Positions 47,074 to 60,844 of a DNA stretch of 64,000 nucleotides are shown here, piece after piece; position 1 is the first letter of the stretch, and the number at the start of each line of letters is the position of its first letter. The DNA lies in NCBI RefSeq assembly GCF_029227915.1, contig NC_079880.1:28205501-28269500 (forward strand). Direction: 5' to 3'. Origin of the DNA: Hydractinia symbiolongicarpus (taxonomy: Eukaryota > Cnidaria > Hydrozoa > Anthoathecata > Hydractiniidae). Under the pieces are notes generated by a model. It was not told the origin of the DNA and did no database searches. It saw nothing but the letters and a program-made list of their open reading frames with translations. A program made the translations under genes and the position numbers.

Positions 47074-50000
47074 GCGTTTTAGTGGTGAAAAAAAAATTTA
47101 AAAAATCGTTCGGGAAATAAATTTACACCCTGGGTACTTTCTTTGTATACTTTTGACTTTACAGGCCGAGTCCGGGATTTACGGGAAATCGCAGGTTTTC
47201 GTTTGCCGGCGATTAAACTTCTTTTATTCAGCGTCTCATCAAAAATGAAAACAAGTTTGAAGACTACAAATCTCATGCGTTTTAGTGGTTAAAAAATAAT
47301 TTAAAAAATCGTTCGGGAAATGAGTTTACTGCCTGGGTACTTTCTTTGTATACTTTTGACTATACGGGCCGAGTCCGGGATTTACGGGAAATCGCGGTTT
47401 TTCGTTTGCTGGCGATTAAACTTCTTTTATTCAGCGTCTCATCAAAAATGAAAACAAGTTTGAAGACTACAAGTCTCATGCGTTTTAGTGGTTAAAAAAT
47501 AATTTAAAAAAACGTTCGGGAAATGAGTTTACTGCCTGGGTACTTTCTTTGTATACTTTTGACTATACGGGCCGAGTCCGGGATTTACGGGAAATCGCGG
47601 TTTTTCGTTTGCCGGCGATTAAACTTTTTTTATTCAGCGTCCCATCAAAAATAAAAAAAATTTTTGAAAACTACAAGTCTTATGCGTTTTAGTGGTGAAA
47701 AAATAATATAAAAAATCGTTCGGGAAATGAGTTTACTCCCTGGGTACTTTCTTTGTATACTTTTGACTATACGGGCCAAGCCCGGGATTTAGGGGAAATC
47801 GCTGGTTTTCGTTTGCCGGCGATTAAACCTCTTTCATTAAGCGTCTCATCAAAAAGGAAAACATTTTTGAAAACTACAAGTCTCATGCGTTTTAGTGGTG
47901 AAAATATAATTTAAAAAATCGTTGTGGAAATGAGTTTACTCACAGGGTACTTTCTTTGTATACATTCGACTATACGGGCCAAGCCCGGGATTTACGGGAA
48001 ATCGCGGGTTTTCGTTTGCCGGCGATTAAACCACTTTCATTAAGCGTCTCATCAAAAATGAAAACATTTTTGAAAACTACCAGTCTCATGCGTTTTAGTG
48101 GTGAAAAAAAAATTTAAAAAATCGTTCGGGAAATGAGTTTACTCCCTGGGTACTTTCTTTGTATACATTCGACTACACGGGCCAAGCCCGTGATTTAGGG
48201 GAAATCGCTGGTTTTCGTTTGCCGGCGATTAAACCTCTTTCATTAAGCGTCTCATCAAAAATGAAAACATTTTTATAAAACTACCAGTCTCATGCGTTTT
48301 AGTGGTGAAAAAAAAATTTAAAAAATCGTTCGGGAAATGAGTTTACTCCCTGGGTACTTTCTTTGTATACATTCGACTACACGGGCCAAGCCCGGGATTT
48401 AGGGGAAATCGCTGGTTTTCGTTTGCCGGCGATTAAACCTCTTTCATTAAGCGTCTCATCAAAAATGAAAACAAGTTTGAAGACTACAAATCTCATGCGT
48501 TTTAGTGGTTAAAAAATAATTTAAAAAATCGTTCGGGAAATGAGTTTACTGCCTGGGTACTTTCTTTGTATACTTTTCACTATACGGGCCAAGTCCGGGA
48601 TTTACGGGAAATCGCGGTTTTTCGTTTGCTGGCGATTAAACTTCTTTTATTCAGCGTCTCATCAAAAATGAAAACAAGTTTGAAGACTACAAGTCTCATG
48701 CGTTTTAGTGGTTAAAAAATAATTTAAAAAAACGTTCGGGAAATGAGTTTACTGCCTGGGTACTTTCTTTGTATACTTTTGACTATACGGGCCGAGTCCG
48801 GGATTTACGGAAAATCGCGGTTTTTCGTTTGCCGGCGATTAAACTTCTTTTATTCAGCGTCCCATCAAAAATAAAAAAAATTTTTGAAAACTACAAGTCT
48901 TATGCGTTTTAGTGGTGAAAAAATAATATAAAAAATCGTTCGGGAAATGAGTTTACTCCCTGGGTACTTTCTTTGTATACTTTTGACTATACGGGCCAAG
49001 CCCGGGATTTACGGGAAATGGCGGGTTTTCGTTTGCCGGCGATTAAACTTCTTTTATTCAGTCTCTCGTCAAAAAGGAAAACATTTTTGAAAACTACAAG
49101 TCTCATGCGTTTTAGTGGTGAAAATATAATTTAAAAAATCGCTGTGGAAATGAGTTTACTCACAGGGTACTTTCTTTGTATACATTCGACTATACGGGCC
49201 AAGCCCGGGATTTACGGGAAATCGCGGGTTTTCGTTTGCCGGCGATTAAACCACTTTCATTAAGCGTCTCATCAAAAATGAAAACATTTCTGAAAACTAC
49301 AAGTCTCATGCGTTTAAGTGGTGAAAAAATAATTTAAAAAATCGTTCGGGAAATGAGTTTACTCCCTGGGTACTTTCTTTGTATACATTCGACTACACGG
49401 GCCAAGCCCGTGATTTAGGGGAAATCGCTGGTTTTCGTTTGCCGGCGATTAAACCTCTTTCATTAAGCGTCTCATCAAAAATGAAAACATTTTTGAAAAC
49501 TACCAGTCTCATGCGTTTTAGTGGTGAAAAAAAAATTTAAAAAATCGTTCGGGAAATGAGTTTACTCCCTGGGTACTTTCTTTGTATACATTCGACTACA
49601 CGGGCCAAGCCCGGGATTTAGGGGAAATCGCTGGTTTTCGTTTGCCGGCGATTGAACCTCTTTCATTAAGCGTCTCATCAAAAATGAAAACATTTTTGAA
49701 AACTACAAGTCTCATGCGTTTTAGTGGTGAAAAAAAAATTTAAAAAATCGTTCGGGAAATGAGTTTACTCCCTGGGTACTTTCTTTGTATACATTCGACT
49801 ACACGGGCCAAGCCCGTGATTTAGGGGAAATCGCTGGTTTTCGTTTGCCGGCGATTAAACCTCTTTCATTAAGCGTCTCATCAAAAATGAAAACATTTTT
49901 ATAAAACTACCAGTCTCATGCGTTTTAGTGGTGAAAAAAAAATTTAAAAAATCGTTCGGGAAATGAGTTTACTCCCTGGGTACTTTCTTTGTATACATTC

Positions 50001-50299
50001 GACTACACGGGCCAAGCCCGGGATTTAGGGGAAATCGCTGGTTTTCGTTTGCCGGCGATTAAACCTCTTTCATTAAGCGTCTCATCAAAAATGAAAACAT
50101 TTTTGAAAACTACAAGTCTCATGCGTTTTAGTGGTGAAAAAATAATTTAAAAAATCGTTCGGAAAATTAGTTTACTTCCTGGGTACTTTCTTTGTATACT
50201 TTTGACTATACGGGCCGAGTCCGGGATTTACGAAAAATCGCGGTTTTTTGTTTGCAGGCGATTAAACTTCTTTTATTCAGCGTCTCATCAAAAATGAAA

Positions 50300-52124
50300 A
50301 CATTTTTGAAAACTACAAGTCTTATGCGTTTTATGGTGAAAAAAAAATTTAAAAAATCGTTCGGGAAATAAATTTACACCCTGGGTACTTTCTTTGTATA
50401 CTTTTGACTTTACAGGCCGAGTCCGGGATTTACGGGAAATCGCAGGTTTTCGTTTGCCGGCGATTAAACTTCTTTTATTCAGCGTCTCATCAAAAATGAA
50501 AACAAGTTTGAAGACTACAAATCTCATGCGTTTTAGTGGTTAAAAAATAATTTAAAAAATCGTTCGGGAAATGAGTTTACTGCCTGGGTACTTTCTTTGT
50601 ATACTTTTGACTATACGGGCCGAGTCCGGGATTTACGGGAAATCGCGGTTTTTCGTTTGCCGGCGATTAAACTTCTTTTATTCAGCGTCCCATCAAAAAT
50701 AAAAAAAAATTTTGAAAACTACAAGTCTCATGCGTTTTAGTGGTGAAAAAATAATATAAAAAATCGTTCGGGAAATGAGTTTACTCCCTGGGTACTTTCT
50801 TTGTATACTTTTGACTATACAGGCCAAGCCCGGGATTTACGGGAAACGGCGGGTTTTCGTTTGCCGGCGATTAAACTTCTTATATTCAGTCTCTCGTCAA
50901 AAAGGAAAACATTTTTGAAAACTACAAGTCTCATGCGTTTTAGTGGTGAAAATATAATTTAAAAAATCGTTGTGGAAATGAGTTTACTCACAGGGTACTT
51001 TCTTTGTATACATTCGACTATACGGGCCAAGCCCGGGATTTACGGGAAATCGCGGGTTTTCGTTTGCCGGCGATTAAACCACTTTCATTAAGCGTCTCAT
51101 CAAAAATGAAAACATTTCTGAAAACTACAAGTCTCATGCGTTTTAGTGGTGAAAAAATAATTTAAAAAATCGTTCGGGAAATGAGTTTACTCCCTGGGTA
51201 CTTTCTTTGTATACATTCGACTACACGGGCCAAGCCCGTGATTTAGGGGAAATCGCTGGTTTTCGTTTGCCGGCGATTAAACCTCTTTCATTAAGCGTCT
51301 CATCAAAAATGAAAACATTTTTGAAAACTACCAGTCTCATGCGTTTTAGTGGTGAAAAAAAAAATTAAAAAATCGTTCGGGAAATGAGTTTACTCCCTGG
51401 GTACTTTCTTTGTATACATTCGACTACCCGGGCCAAGCCCGGGATTTAGGGGAAATCGCTGGTTTTCGTTTGCCGGCGATTAAACCTCTTTCATTAAGCG
51501 TCTCATCAAAAATGAAAACATTTTTAAAAACTACAAGTCTTATGCGTTTTAGTGGTGAAAAAAAATTTAAAAAATCGTTCGGGAAATGAGTTTACTCCCT
51601 GGGTACTTTCTTTGTATACTTTTGACTATACGGGCCGAGTCCGCGATTTACGGGAAGTCGCGGGTTTTCGTTTGCCGGCGATTAAACTTCTTTTATTCAG
51701 CGTCTCATCAAAAATGAAAACATTTTTAAAAACTACAAGTCTCATGGGCTTTAGTGGTAAAATAATAATTTAAAAAATCGTTCGGGAAATGAGTTTACAC
51801 CCTGGGTACTTTTTTGTATACTTATGACTTTACAGGCCGAGTCCGGGATTTACGGGAAATCGCAGGTTTTCGTTTGCCGGCGATTAAACTTCTTTTATTC
51901 AGCGTCTCATCAAAAATGAAAACAAGTTTGAAGACTACAAATCTCATGCGTTTTAGTGGTTAAAAAATAATTTAAAAAATCGTTCGGGAAATGAGTTTAC
52001 TGCCTGTGTACTTTCTTTGTATACTTTTGACTATACGGGCCGAGTCCGGGATTTACGGGAAATCGCGGTTTTTCGTTTGCCGGCGATTAAACTTCTTTTA
52101 TTCAGCGTCCCATCAAAAATAAAA
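50300..52124 (+). repeat. Nested 9-monomer repeat (1,825 bp), unit 1 in copy 1
   Basis: The marker GCGTTTTATGGTG (one G lost from GCGTTTTAGTGGTG) sits near 50,328 and again 1,825 bp later near 52,153. AAAATAAAAAAAAATTTTG, CTTATATTCAGTCTCTCGTC, CTACCCGGGCCAAG and GGTAAAATAATAATTT also repeat at this spacing. The left limit is near 50,300, since CTCATCAAAAATGAAAAC before unit 1 faces CCCATCAAAAATAAAAAC before unit 2. Confidence 0.88.
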
Positions 52125-53949
52125 ACATTTTTGAAAACTACAAGTCTTATGCGTTTTATGGTGAAAAAAAAATTTAAAAAATCGTTCGGGAAATAAATTT
52201 ACACCCTGGGTACTTTCTTTGTATACTTTTGACTTTACAGGCCGAGTCCGGGATTTACGGGAAATCGCAGGTTTTCGTTTGCCGGCGATTAAACTTTTTT
52301 TATTCAGCGTCTCATCAAAAATGAAAACAAGTTTGAAGACTACAAATCTCATGCGTTTTAGTGGTTAAAAAATAATTTAAAAAATCGTTCGGGAAATGAG
52401 TTTACTGCCTGGGTACTTTCTTTGTATACTTTTGACTATACGGGCCGAGTCCGGGATTTACGGGAAATCGCGGTTTTTCGTTTGCCGGCGATTAAACTTC
52501 TTTTATTCAGCGTCCCATCAAAAATAAAAAAAAATTTTGAAAACTACAAGTCTCATGCGTTTTAGTGGTGAAAAAATAATATAAAAAATCGTTCGGGAAA
52601 TGAGTTTACTCCCTGGGTACTTTCTTTGTATACTTTTGACTATACAGGCCAAGCCCGGGATTTACGGGAAATGGCGGGTTTTCGTTTGCCGGCGATTAAA
52701 CTTCTTATATTCAGTCTCTCGTCAAAAAGGAAAACATTTTTGAAAACTACAAGTCTCATGCGTTTTAGTGGTGAAAATATAATTTAAAAAATCGTTGTGG
52801 AAATGAGTTTACTCACAGGGTACTTTCTTTGTATACATTCGACTATACGGGCCAAGCCCGGGATTTACGGGAAATCGCGGGTTTTCGTTTGCCGGCGATT
52901 AAACCACTTTCATTAAGCGTCTCATCAAAAATGAAAACATTTCTGAAAACTACAAGTCTCATGCGTTTTAGTGGTGAAAAAATAATTTAAAAAATCGTTC
53001 GGGAAATGAGTTTACTCCCTGGGTACTTTCTTTGTATACATTCGACTACACGGGCCAAGCCCGTGATTTAGGGGAAATCGCTGGTTTTCGTTTGCCGGCG
53101 ATTAAACCTCTTTCATTAAGCGTCTCATCAAAAATGAAAACATTTTTGAAAACTACCAGTCTCATGCGTTTTAGTGGTGAAAAAAAAAATTAAAAAATCG
53201 TTCGGGAAATGAGTTTACTCCCTGGGTACTTTCTTTGTATACATTCGACTACCCGGGCCAAGCCCGGGATTTAGGGGAAATCGCTGGTTTTCGTTTGCCG
53301 GCGATTAAACCTCTTTCATTAAGCGTCTCATCAAAAATGAAAACATTTTTAAAAACTACAAGTCTTATGCGTTTTAGTGGTGAAAAAAAATTTAAAAAAT
53401 CGTTCGGGAAATGAGTTTACTCCCTGGGTACTTTCTTTGTATACTTTTGACTATACGGGCCGAGTCCGCGATTTACGGGAAGTCGCGGGTTTTCGTTTGC
53501 CGGCGATTAAACTTCTTTTATTCAGCGTCTCATCAAAAATGAAAACATTTTTAAAAACTACAAGTCTCATGGGCTTTAGTGGTAAAATAATAATTTAAAA
53601 AATCGTTCGGGAAATGAGTTTACACCCTGGGTACTTTTTTGTATACTTATGACTTTACAGGCCGAGTCCGGGATTTACGGGAAATCGCAGGTTTTCGTTT
53701 GCCGGCGATTAAACTTCTTTTATTCAGCGTCTCATCAAAAATGAAAACAAGTTTGAAGACTACAAATCTCATGCGTTTTAGTGGTTAAAAAATAATTTAA
53801 AAAATCGTTCGAGAAATGAGTTTACTGCCTGTGTACTTTCTTTGTATACTTTTGACTATACGGGCCGAGTCCGGGATTTACGGGAAATCGCGGTTTTTCG
53901 TTTGCCGGCGATTAAACTTCTTTTATTCAGCGTCCCATCAAAAATAAAA
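52125..53949 (+). repeat. Nested 9-monomer repeat (1,825 bp), unit 2 in copy 1
   Basis: This is near-identical to 50,300-52,124. Differences seen include GGGAAATGGCGGG near 52,668 (GGGAAACGGCGGG in unit 1), AAACTTTTTT at 52,297 and GTTCGAGAAATG at 53,812. After unit 2 the sequence goes into an AATATTATAAAAAATCG/GTTTTGGAAATG monomer that has no counterpart after unit 1. Confidence 0.87.
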
Positions 53950-55746
53950 ACATTTTTGAAAACTACAAGTCTCATGCGTTTTAGTGGTGAAAAAATATTA
54001 TAAAAAATCGTTTTGGAAATGAGTTTACTCCCTGGGTACTTTCTTTGTATACTTTTGACTATACGGGCCAAGCCCGGGATTTACGGGAAATGGCGGGTTT
54101 TCGTTTGCCGGCGATTAAACTTCTTTTATTCAGTGTCTCGTCAAAAATGAAAACATTTTTGAAAACTACAAGTCTCATGCGTTTTAGTGATGAAAAAATA
54201 AATTAAAAAATCGTTGGGGAAATGAGTTTACTCCCTGGGTACTTTCTTTGTATACTTTTGACTATGCGGGCCAAGCCCGGGATTTACGGGAAATCGCGGG
54301 TTTTCGTTTGCCGGCGATTAAACTTCTTTTATTCAGCGTCTCATCAAAAATGAAAACAATTTTGAAAACTACCAGTCTTATGCGTTTTAATGGTGAAAAG
54401 ATAATTTAAAAATCGTTCTGGAATTGAGTTTACTCACAGGGTACTTTTTTTGTATACATTCGACTATACGGGCCAAGCCCGTGATTTACGGGAAATCGCG
54501 GGTTTTCGTTTGCCGGCGATTAAACCTCTTTCATTGAGCGTCTCATCAAAAATAAAAACATTTTTGAAAACTACAAGTCTTATGCGTTTTAGTGGTGAAA
54601 AAATAATTTAAAAAATCGTTGTGGAAATGAGTTTACTCATAGGGTACTTTCTTTGTATACATTCGACTATACGGGACAAGCCCGGGATTTACGGGAAATC
54701 GCGGGTTTTCGTTTGCCGGCGATTAAACTTCTTTTATTCAGCGTCTCATCAAAAATGAAAAAAAATTTAAAAATTACAAGTCTCATGGGCATTAGTAGTG
54801 AAATAATAATGTAAAAATTCGTTCGGGAAATGAGTTTACACCCTGGGTACTTTCTTTGTATACTTTTAACTTTACAGGCCGAGTCCAGGATTTACGGGAA
54901 ATCGCAGGTGTTCGTTTGCCGGCGATTAAACTTCTTTTATTCAGCGTCTCATCAAAAATGAAAACAAGTTTGAAGACTACAAGTCTCATGCGTTTTAGTG
55001 GTTAAAAAATAATTAAAAAAATCGTTCGGGAAATGAGTTTACTGCCTGGGTACTTTCTTTGTATATTTTTGACTATACGGGCCAAGCCCGGGATTTACGG
55101 GAAATCGCGGTTTTTCGTTTGCCGGCGATTAAACTTCTTTTATTCAGCGTCCCATCAAAAATAAAAACATTTTTGAAAACTACAACGTTTTAGTGGTGAA
55201 AAAATAATATAAAAAATCGTTTTGGAAATGAGTTTACTCCCTGTGTACTTTCTTTGTATACTTTTGACTATACGGGCCAAGCCCGGGATTTACGGGAAAT
55301 GGCGGGTTTTCGTTTGCCGGCGATTAAACTTCTTTTATTCAGTGTCTCGTCAAAAATGAAAACATTTTTGAAAACTACAAGTCTCATGCGTTTTAGTGGT
55401 GAAAAAATAAATTAAAAAATCGTTGGGGAAATGAGTTTACTCCCTGGGTACTTTCTTTGTATACTTTTGACTATGCGGGCCAAGCCCGGGATTTACGGGA
55501 AATCGCGGGTTTTCGTTTGCCGGCGATTAAACTTCTTTTATTCAGCGTCTCATCAAAAATGAAAACAATTTTGAAAACTACCAGTCTTATGCGTTTTAAT
55601 GGTGAAAAGATAATTTAAAAAATCGTTCTGGAATTGAGTTTACTCACAGGGTACTTTTTTTGTATACATTCGACTATACGGGCCAAGCCCGTGATTTACG
55701 GGAAATCGCGGGTTTTCGTTTGCCGGCGATTAAACCTCTTTCATTG
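53935..55746 (+). repeat. Six-monomer repeat (about 1,210 bp), one full and one partial unit
   Basis: CCCATCAAAAATAAAAACATTTTTG followed by a GTTTTGGAAATG monomer occurs near 53,933 and again near 55,151. Both are followed by a GTCTCGTC monomer, an AAATAAATT/GTTGGGGAAATG monomer and a TTTTAATGG/CCCGTG monomer with CATTGAGCG. The second unit is cut at about 55,746, where copy 2 of the 8,720-bp repeat begins. It carries an 8-base deletion described separately. Confidence 0.75.
55181..55190 (+). other. 8-base deletion inside a monomer
   Basis: The usual CTACAAGTCTCATGCGTTTT is shortened to CTACAACGTTTT, removing GTCTCATG between 55,185 and 55,186. The same deletion is found 8,720 bp later at 63,905/63,906 and nowhere else I noticed. 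It is a unique tag for this point in each copy of the 8,720-bp repeat. Confidence 0.9.
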
Positions 55747-58700
55747 AGCGTCTCATCAAAAATGAAAACATTTTTGAAAACTACAAGTCTTATGCGTTTT
55801 AGTGGTGAAAAAAAAATTTAAAAAATCGTTCGGGAAATAAATTTACACCCTGGGTACTTTCTTTGTATACTTTTGACTTTACAGGCCGAGTCCGGGATTT
55901 ACGGGAAATCGCAGGTTTTCGTTTGCCGGCGATTAAACTTCTTTTATTCAGCGTCTCATCAAAAATGAAAACAAGTTTGAAGACTACAAATCTCATGCGT
56001 TTTAGTGGTTAAAAAATAATTTAAAAAATCGTTCGGGAAATGAGTTTACTGCCTGGGTACTTTCTTTGTATACTTTTGACTATACGGGCCGAGTCCGGGA
56101 TTTACGGGAAATCGCGGTTTTTCGTTTGCTGGCGATTAAACTTCTTTTATTCAGCGTCTCATCAAAAATGAAAACAAGTTTGAAGACTACAAGTCTCATG
56201 CGTTTTAGTGGTTAAAAAATAATTTAAAAAAACGTTCGGGAAATGAGTTTACTGCCTGGGTACTTTCTTTGTATACTTTTGACTATACGGGCCGAGTCCG
56301 GGATTTACGGGAAATCGCGGTTTTTCGTTTGCCGGCGATTAAACTTTTTTTATTCAGCGTCCCATCAAAAATAAAAAAATTTTTTGAAAACTACAAGTCT
56401 TATGCGTTTTAGTGGTGAAAAAATAATATAAAAAATCGTTCGGGAAATGAGTTTACTCCCTGGGTACTTTCTTTGTATACTTTTGACTATACGGGCCAAG
56501 CCCGGGATTTAGGGGAAATCGCTGGTTTTCGTTTGCCGGCGATTAAACCTCTTTCATTAAGCGTCTCATCAAAAAGGAAAACATTTTTGAAAACTACAAG
56601 TCTCATGCGTTTTAGTGGTGAAAATATAATTTAAAAAATCGTTGTGGAAATGAGTTTACTCACAGGGTACTTTCTTTGTATACATTCGACTATACGGGCC
56701 AAGCCCGGGATTTACGGGAAATCGCGGGTTTTCGTTTGCCGGCGATTAAACCACTTTCATTAAGCGTCTCATCAAAAATGAAAACATTTTTGAAAACTAC
56801 CAGTCTCATGCGTTTTAGTGGTGAAAAAAAAATTTAAAAAATCGTTCGGGAAATGAGTTTACTCCCTGGGTACTTTCTTTGTATACATTCGACTACACGG
56901 GCCAAGCCCGTGATTTAGGGGAAATCGCTGGTTTTCGTTTGCCGGCGATTAAACCTCTTTCATTAAGCGTCTCATCAAAAATGAAAACATTTTTATAAAA
57001 CTACCAGTCTCATGCGTTTTAGTGGTGAAAAAAAAATTTAAAAAATCGTTCGGGAAATGAGTTTACTCCCTGGGTACTTTCTTTGTATACATTCGACTAC
57101 ACGGGCCAAGCCCGGGATTTAGGGGAAATCGCTGGTTTTCGTTTGCCGGCGATTAAACCTCTTTCATTAAGCGTCTCATCAAAAATGAAAACAAGTTTGA
57201 AGACTACAAATCTCATGCGTTTTAGTGGTTAAAAAATAATTTAAAAAATCGTTCGGGAAATGAGTTTACTGCCTGGGTACTTTCTTTGTATACTTTTGAC
57301 TATACGGGCCGAGTCCGGGATTTACGGGAAATCGCGGTTTTTCGTTTGCTGGCGATTAAACTTCTTTTATTCAGCGTCTCATCAAAAATGAAAACAAGTT
57401 TGAAGACTACAAGTCTCATGCGTTTTAGTGGTTAAAAAATAATTTAAAAAAACGTTCGGGAAATGAGTTTACTGCCTGGGTACTTTCTTTGTATACTTTT
57501 GACTATACGGGCCGAGTCCGGGATTTACGGAAAATCGCGGTTTTTCGTTTGCCGGCGATTAAACTTCTTTTATTCAGCGTCCCATCAAAAATAAAAAAAT
57601 TTTTTGAAAACTACAAGTCTTATGCGTTTTAGTGGTGAAAAAATAATATAAAAAATCGTTCGGGAAATGAGTTTACTCCCTGGGTACTTTCTTTGTATAC
57701 TTTTGACTATACGGGCCAAGCCCGGGATTTACGGGAAATGGCGGGTTTTCGTTTGCCGGCGATTAAACTTCTTTTATTCAGTCTCTCGTCAAAAAGGAAA
57801 ACATTTTTGAAAACTACAAGTCTCATGCGTTTTAGTGGTGAAAATATAATTTAAAAAATCGCTGTGGAAATGAGTTTACTCACAGGGTACTTTCTTTGTA
57901 TACATTCGACTATACGGGCCAAGCCCGGGATTTACGGGAAATCGCGGGTTTTCGTTTGCCGGCGATTAAACCACTTTCATTAAGCGTCTCATCAAAAATG
58001 AAAACATTTCTGAAAACTACAAGTCTCATGCGTTTAAGTGGTGAAAAAATAATTTAAAAAATCGTTCGGGAAATGAGTTTACTCCCTGGGTACTTTCTTT
58101 GTATACATTCGACTACACGGGCCAAGCCCGTGATTTAGGGGAAATCGCTGGTTTTCGTTTGCCGGCGATTAAACCTCTTTCATTAAGCGTCTCATCAAAA
58201 ATGAAAACATTTTTGAAAACTACCAGTCTCATGCGTTTTAGTGGTGAAAAAAAAATTTAAAAAATCGTTCGGGAAATGAGTTTACTCCCTGGGTACTTTC
58301 TTTGTATACATTCGACTACACGGGCCAAGCCCGGGATTTAGGGGAAATCGCTGGTTTTCGTTTGCCGGCGATTGAACCTCTTTCATTAAGCGTCTCATCA
58401 AAAATGAAAACATTTTTGAAAACTACAAGTCTCATGCGTTTTAGTGGTGAAAAAAAAATTTAAAAAATCGTTCGGGAAATGAGTTTACTCCCTGGGTACT
58501 TTCTTTGTATACATTCGACTACACGGGCCAAGCCCGTGATTTAGGGGAAATCGCTGGTTTTCGTTTGCCGGCGATTAAACCTCTTTCATTAAGCGTCTCA
58601 TCAAAAATGAAAACATTTTTATAAAACTACCAGTCTCATGCGTTTTAGTGGTGAAAAAAAAATTTAAAAAATCGTTCGGGAAATGAGTTTACTCCCTGGG

Positions 58701-59019
58701 TACTTTCTTTGTATACATTCGACTACACGGGCCAAGCCCGGGATTTAGGGGAAATCGCTGGTTTTCGTTTGCCGGCGATTAAACCTCTTTCATTAAGCGT
58801 CTCATCAAAAATGAAAACATTTTTGAAAACTACAAGTCTCATGCGTTTTAGTGGTGAAAAAATAATTTAAAAAATCGTTCGGAAAATTAGTTTACTCCCT
58901 GGGTACTTTCTTTGTATACTTTTGACTATACGGGCCGAGTCCGGGATTTACGAAAAATCGCGGTTTTTTGTTTGCAGGCGATTAAACTTCTTTTATTCAG
59001 CGTCTCATCAAAAATGAAA

Positions 59020-60844
59020 ACATTTTTGAAAACTACAAGTCTTATGCGTTTTATGGTGAAAAAAAAATTTAAAAAATCGTTCGGGAAATAAATTTACACC
59101 CTGGGTACTTTCTTTGTATACTTTTGACTTTACAGGCCGAGTCCGGGATTTACGGGAAATCGCAGGTTTTCGTTTGCCGGCGATTAAACTTCTTTTATTC
59201 AGCGTCTCATCAAAAATGAAAACAAGTTTGAAGACTACAAATCTCATGCGTTTTAGTGGTTAAAAAATAATTTAAAAAATCGTTCGGGAAATGAGTTTAC
59301 TGCCTGGGTACTTTCTTTGTATACTTTTGACTATACGGGCCGAGTCCGGGATTTACGGGAAATCGCGGTTTTTCGTTTGCCGGCGATTAAACTTCTTTTA
59401 TTCAGCGTCCCATCAAAAATAAAAAAAAATTTTGAAAACTACAAGTCTCATGCGTTTTAGTGGTGAAAAAATAATATAAAAAATCGTTCGGGAAATGAGT
59501 TTACTCCCTGGGTACTTTCTTTGTATACTTTTGACTATACAGGCCAAGCCCGGGATTTACGGGAAACGGCGGGTTTTCGTTTGCCGGCGATTAAACTTCT
59601 TATATTCAGTCTCTCGTCAAAAAGGAAAACATTTTTGAAAACTACAAGTCTCATGCGTTTTAGTGGTGAAAATATAATTTAAAAAATCGTTGTGGAAATG
59701 AGTTTACTCACAGGGTACTTTCTTTGTATACATTCGACTATACGGGCCAAGCCCGGGATTTACGGGAAATCGCGGGTTTTCGTTTGCCGGCGATTAAACC
59801 ACTTTCATTAAGCGTCTCATCAAAAATGAAAACATTTCTGAAAACTACAAGTCTCATGCGTTTTAGTGGTGAAAAAATAATTTAAAAAATCGTTCGGAAA
59901 ATGAGTTTACTCCCTGGGTACTTTCTTTGTATACATTCGACTACACGGGCCAAGCCCGTGATTTAGGGGAAATCGCTGGTTTTCGTTTGCCGGCGATTAA
60001 ACCTCTTTCATTAAGCGTCTCATCAAAAATGAAAACATTTTTGAAAACTACCAGTCTCATGCGTTTTAGTGGTGAAAAAAAAAATTAAAAAATCGTTCGG
60101 GAAATGAGTTTACTCCCTGGGTACTTTCTTTGTATACATTCGACTACCCGGGCCAAGCCCGGGATTTAGGGGAAATCGCTGGTTTTCGTTTGCCGGCGAT
60201 TAAACCTCTTTCATTAAGCGTCTCATCAAAAATGAAAACATTTTTAAAAACTACAAGTCTTATGCGTTTTAGTGGTGAAAAAAAATTTAAAAAATCGTTC
60301 GGGAAATGAGTTTACTCCCTGGGTACTTTCTTTGTATACATTTGACTATACGGGCCGAGTCCGCGATTTACGGGAAGTCGTGGGTTTTCGTTTGCCGGCG
60401 ATTAAACTTCTTTTATTCAGCGTCTCATCAAAAATGAAAACATTTTTAAAAACTACAAGTCTCATGGGCTTTAGTGGTAAAATAATAATTTAAAAAATCG
60501 TTCGGGAAATGAGTTTACACCCTGGGTACTTTTTTGTATACTTATGACTTTACAGGCCGAGTCCGGGATTTACGGGAAATCGCAGGTTTTCGTTTGCCGG
60601 CGATTAAACTTCTTTTATTCAGCGTCTCATCAAAAATGAAAACAAGTTTGAAGACTACAAATCTCATGCGTTTTAGTGGTTAAAAAATAATTTAAAAAAT
60701 CGTTCGGGAAATGAGTTTACTGCCTGTGTACTTTCTTTGTATACTTTTGACTATACGGGCCGAGTCCGGGATTTACGGGAAATCGCGGTTTTTCGTTTGC
60801 CGGCGATTAAACTTCTTTTATTCAGCGTCCCATCAAAAATAAAA
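59020..60844 (+). repeat. Nested 9-monomer repeat, unit 1 in copy 2
   Basis: This is the 8,720-bp-offset counterpart of 50,300-52,124, with GCGTTTTATGGTG near 59,048. Private changes include GTTCGGAAAATGAG (59,898), GTATACATTTGAC (60,340) and GTCGTGGGTTTTCG (60,381). Confidence 0.88.

Larger units (their letters stand above)
47027..55746 (+). repeat. 8,720-bp (43-monomer) tandem duplication, copy 1
   Basis: From just after 47,026 the sequence recurs at an offset of 8,720 bp. At 47,026 copy 1 has CATTAAGCG while 55,746 has CATTGAGCG, and slightly upstream GGCGGTTAAAC faces GGCGATTAAAC, which sets the left limit. The unit holds 43 monomers (43 x 203 = 8,729, minus small deletions). It includes GATTTAGGGG monomers, three ATAATATAAAAAATCG monomers, a nine-monomer duplication and a partial six-monomer duplication. 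Confidence 0.93.
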
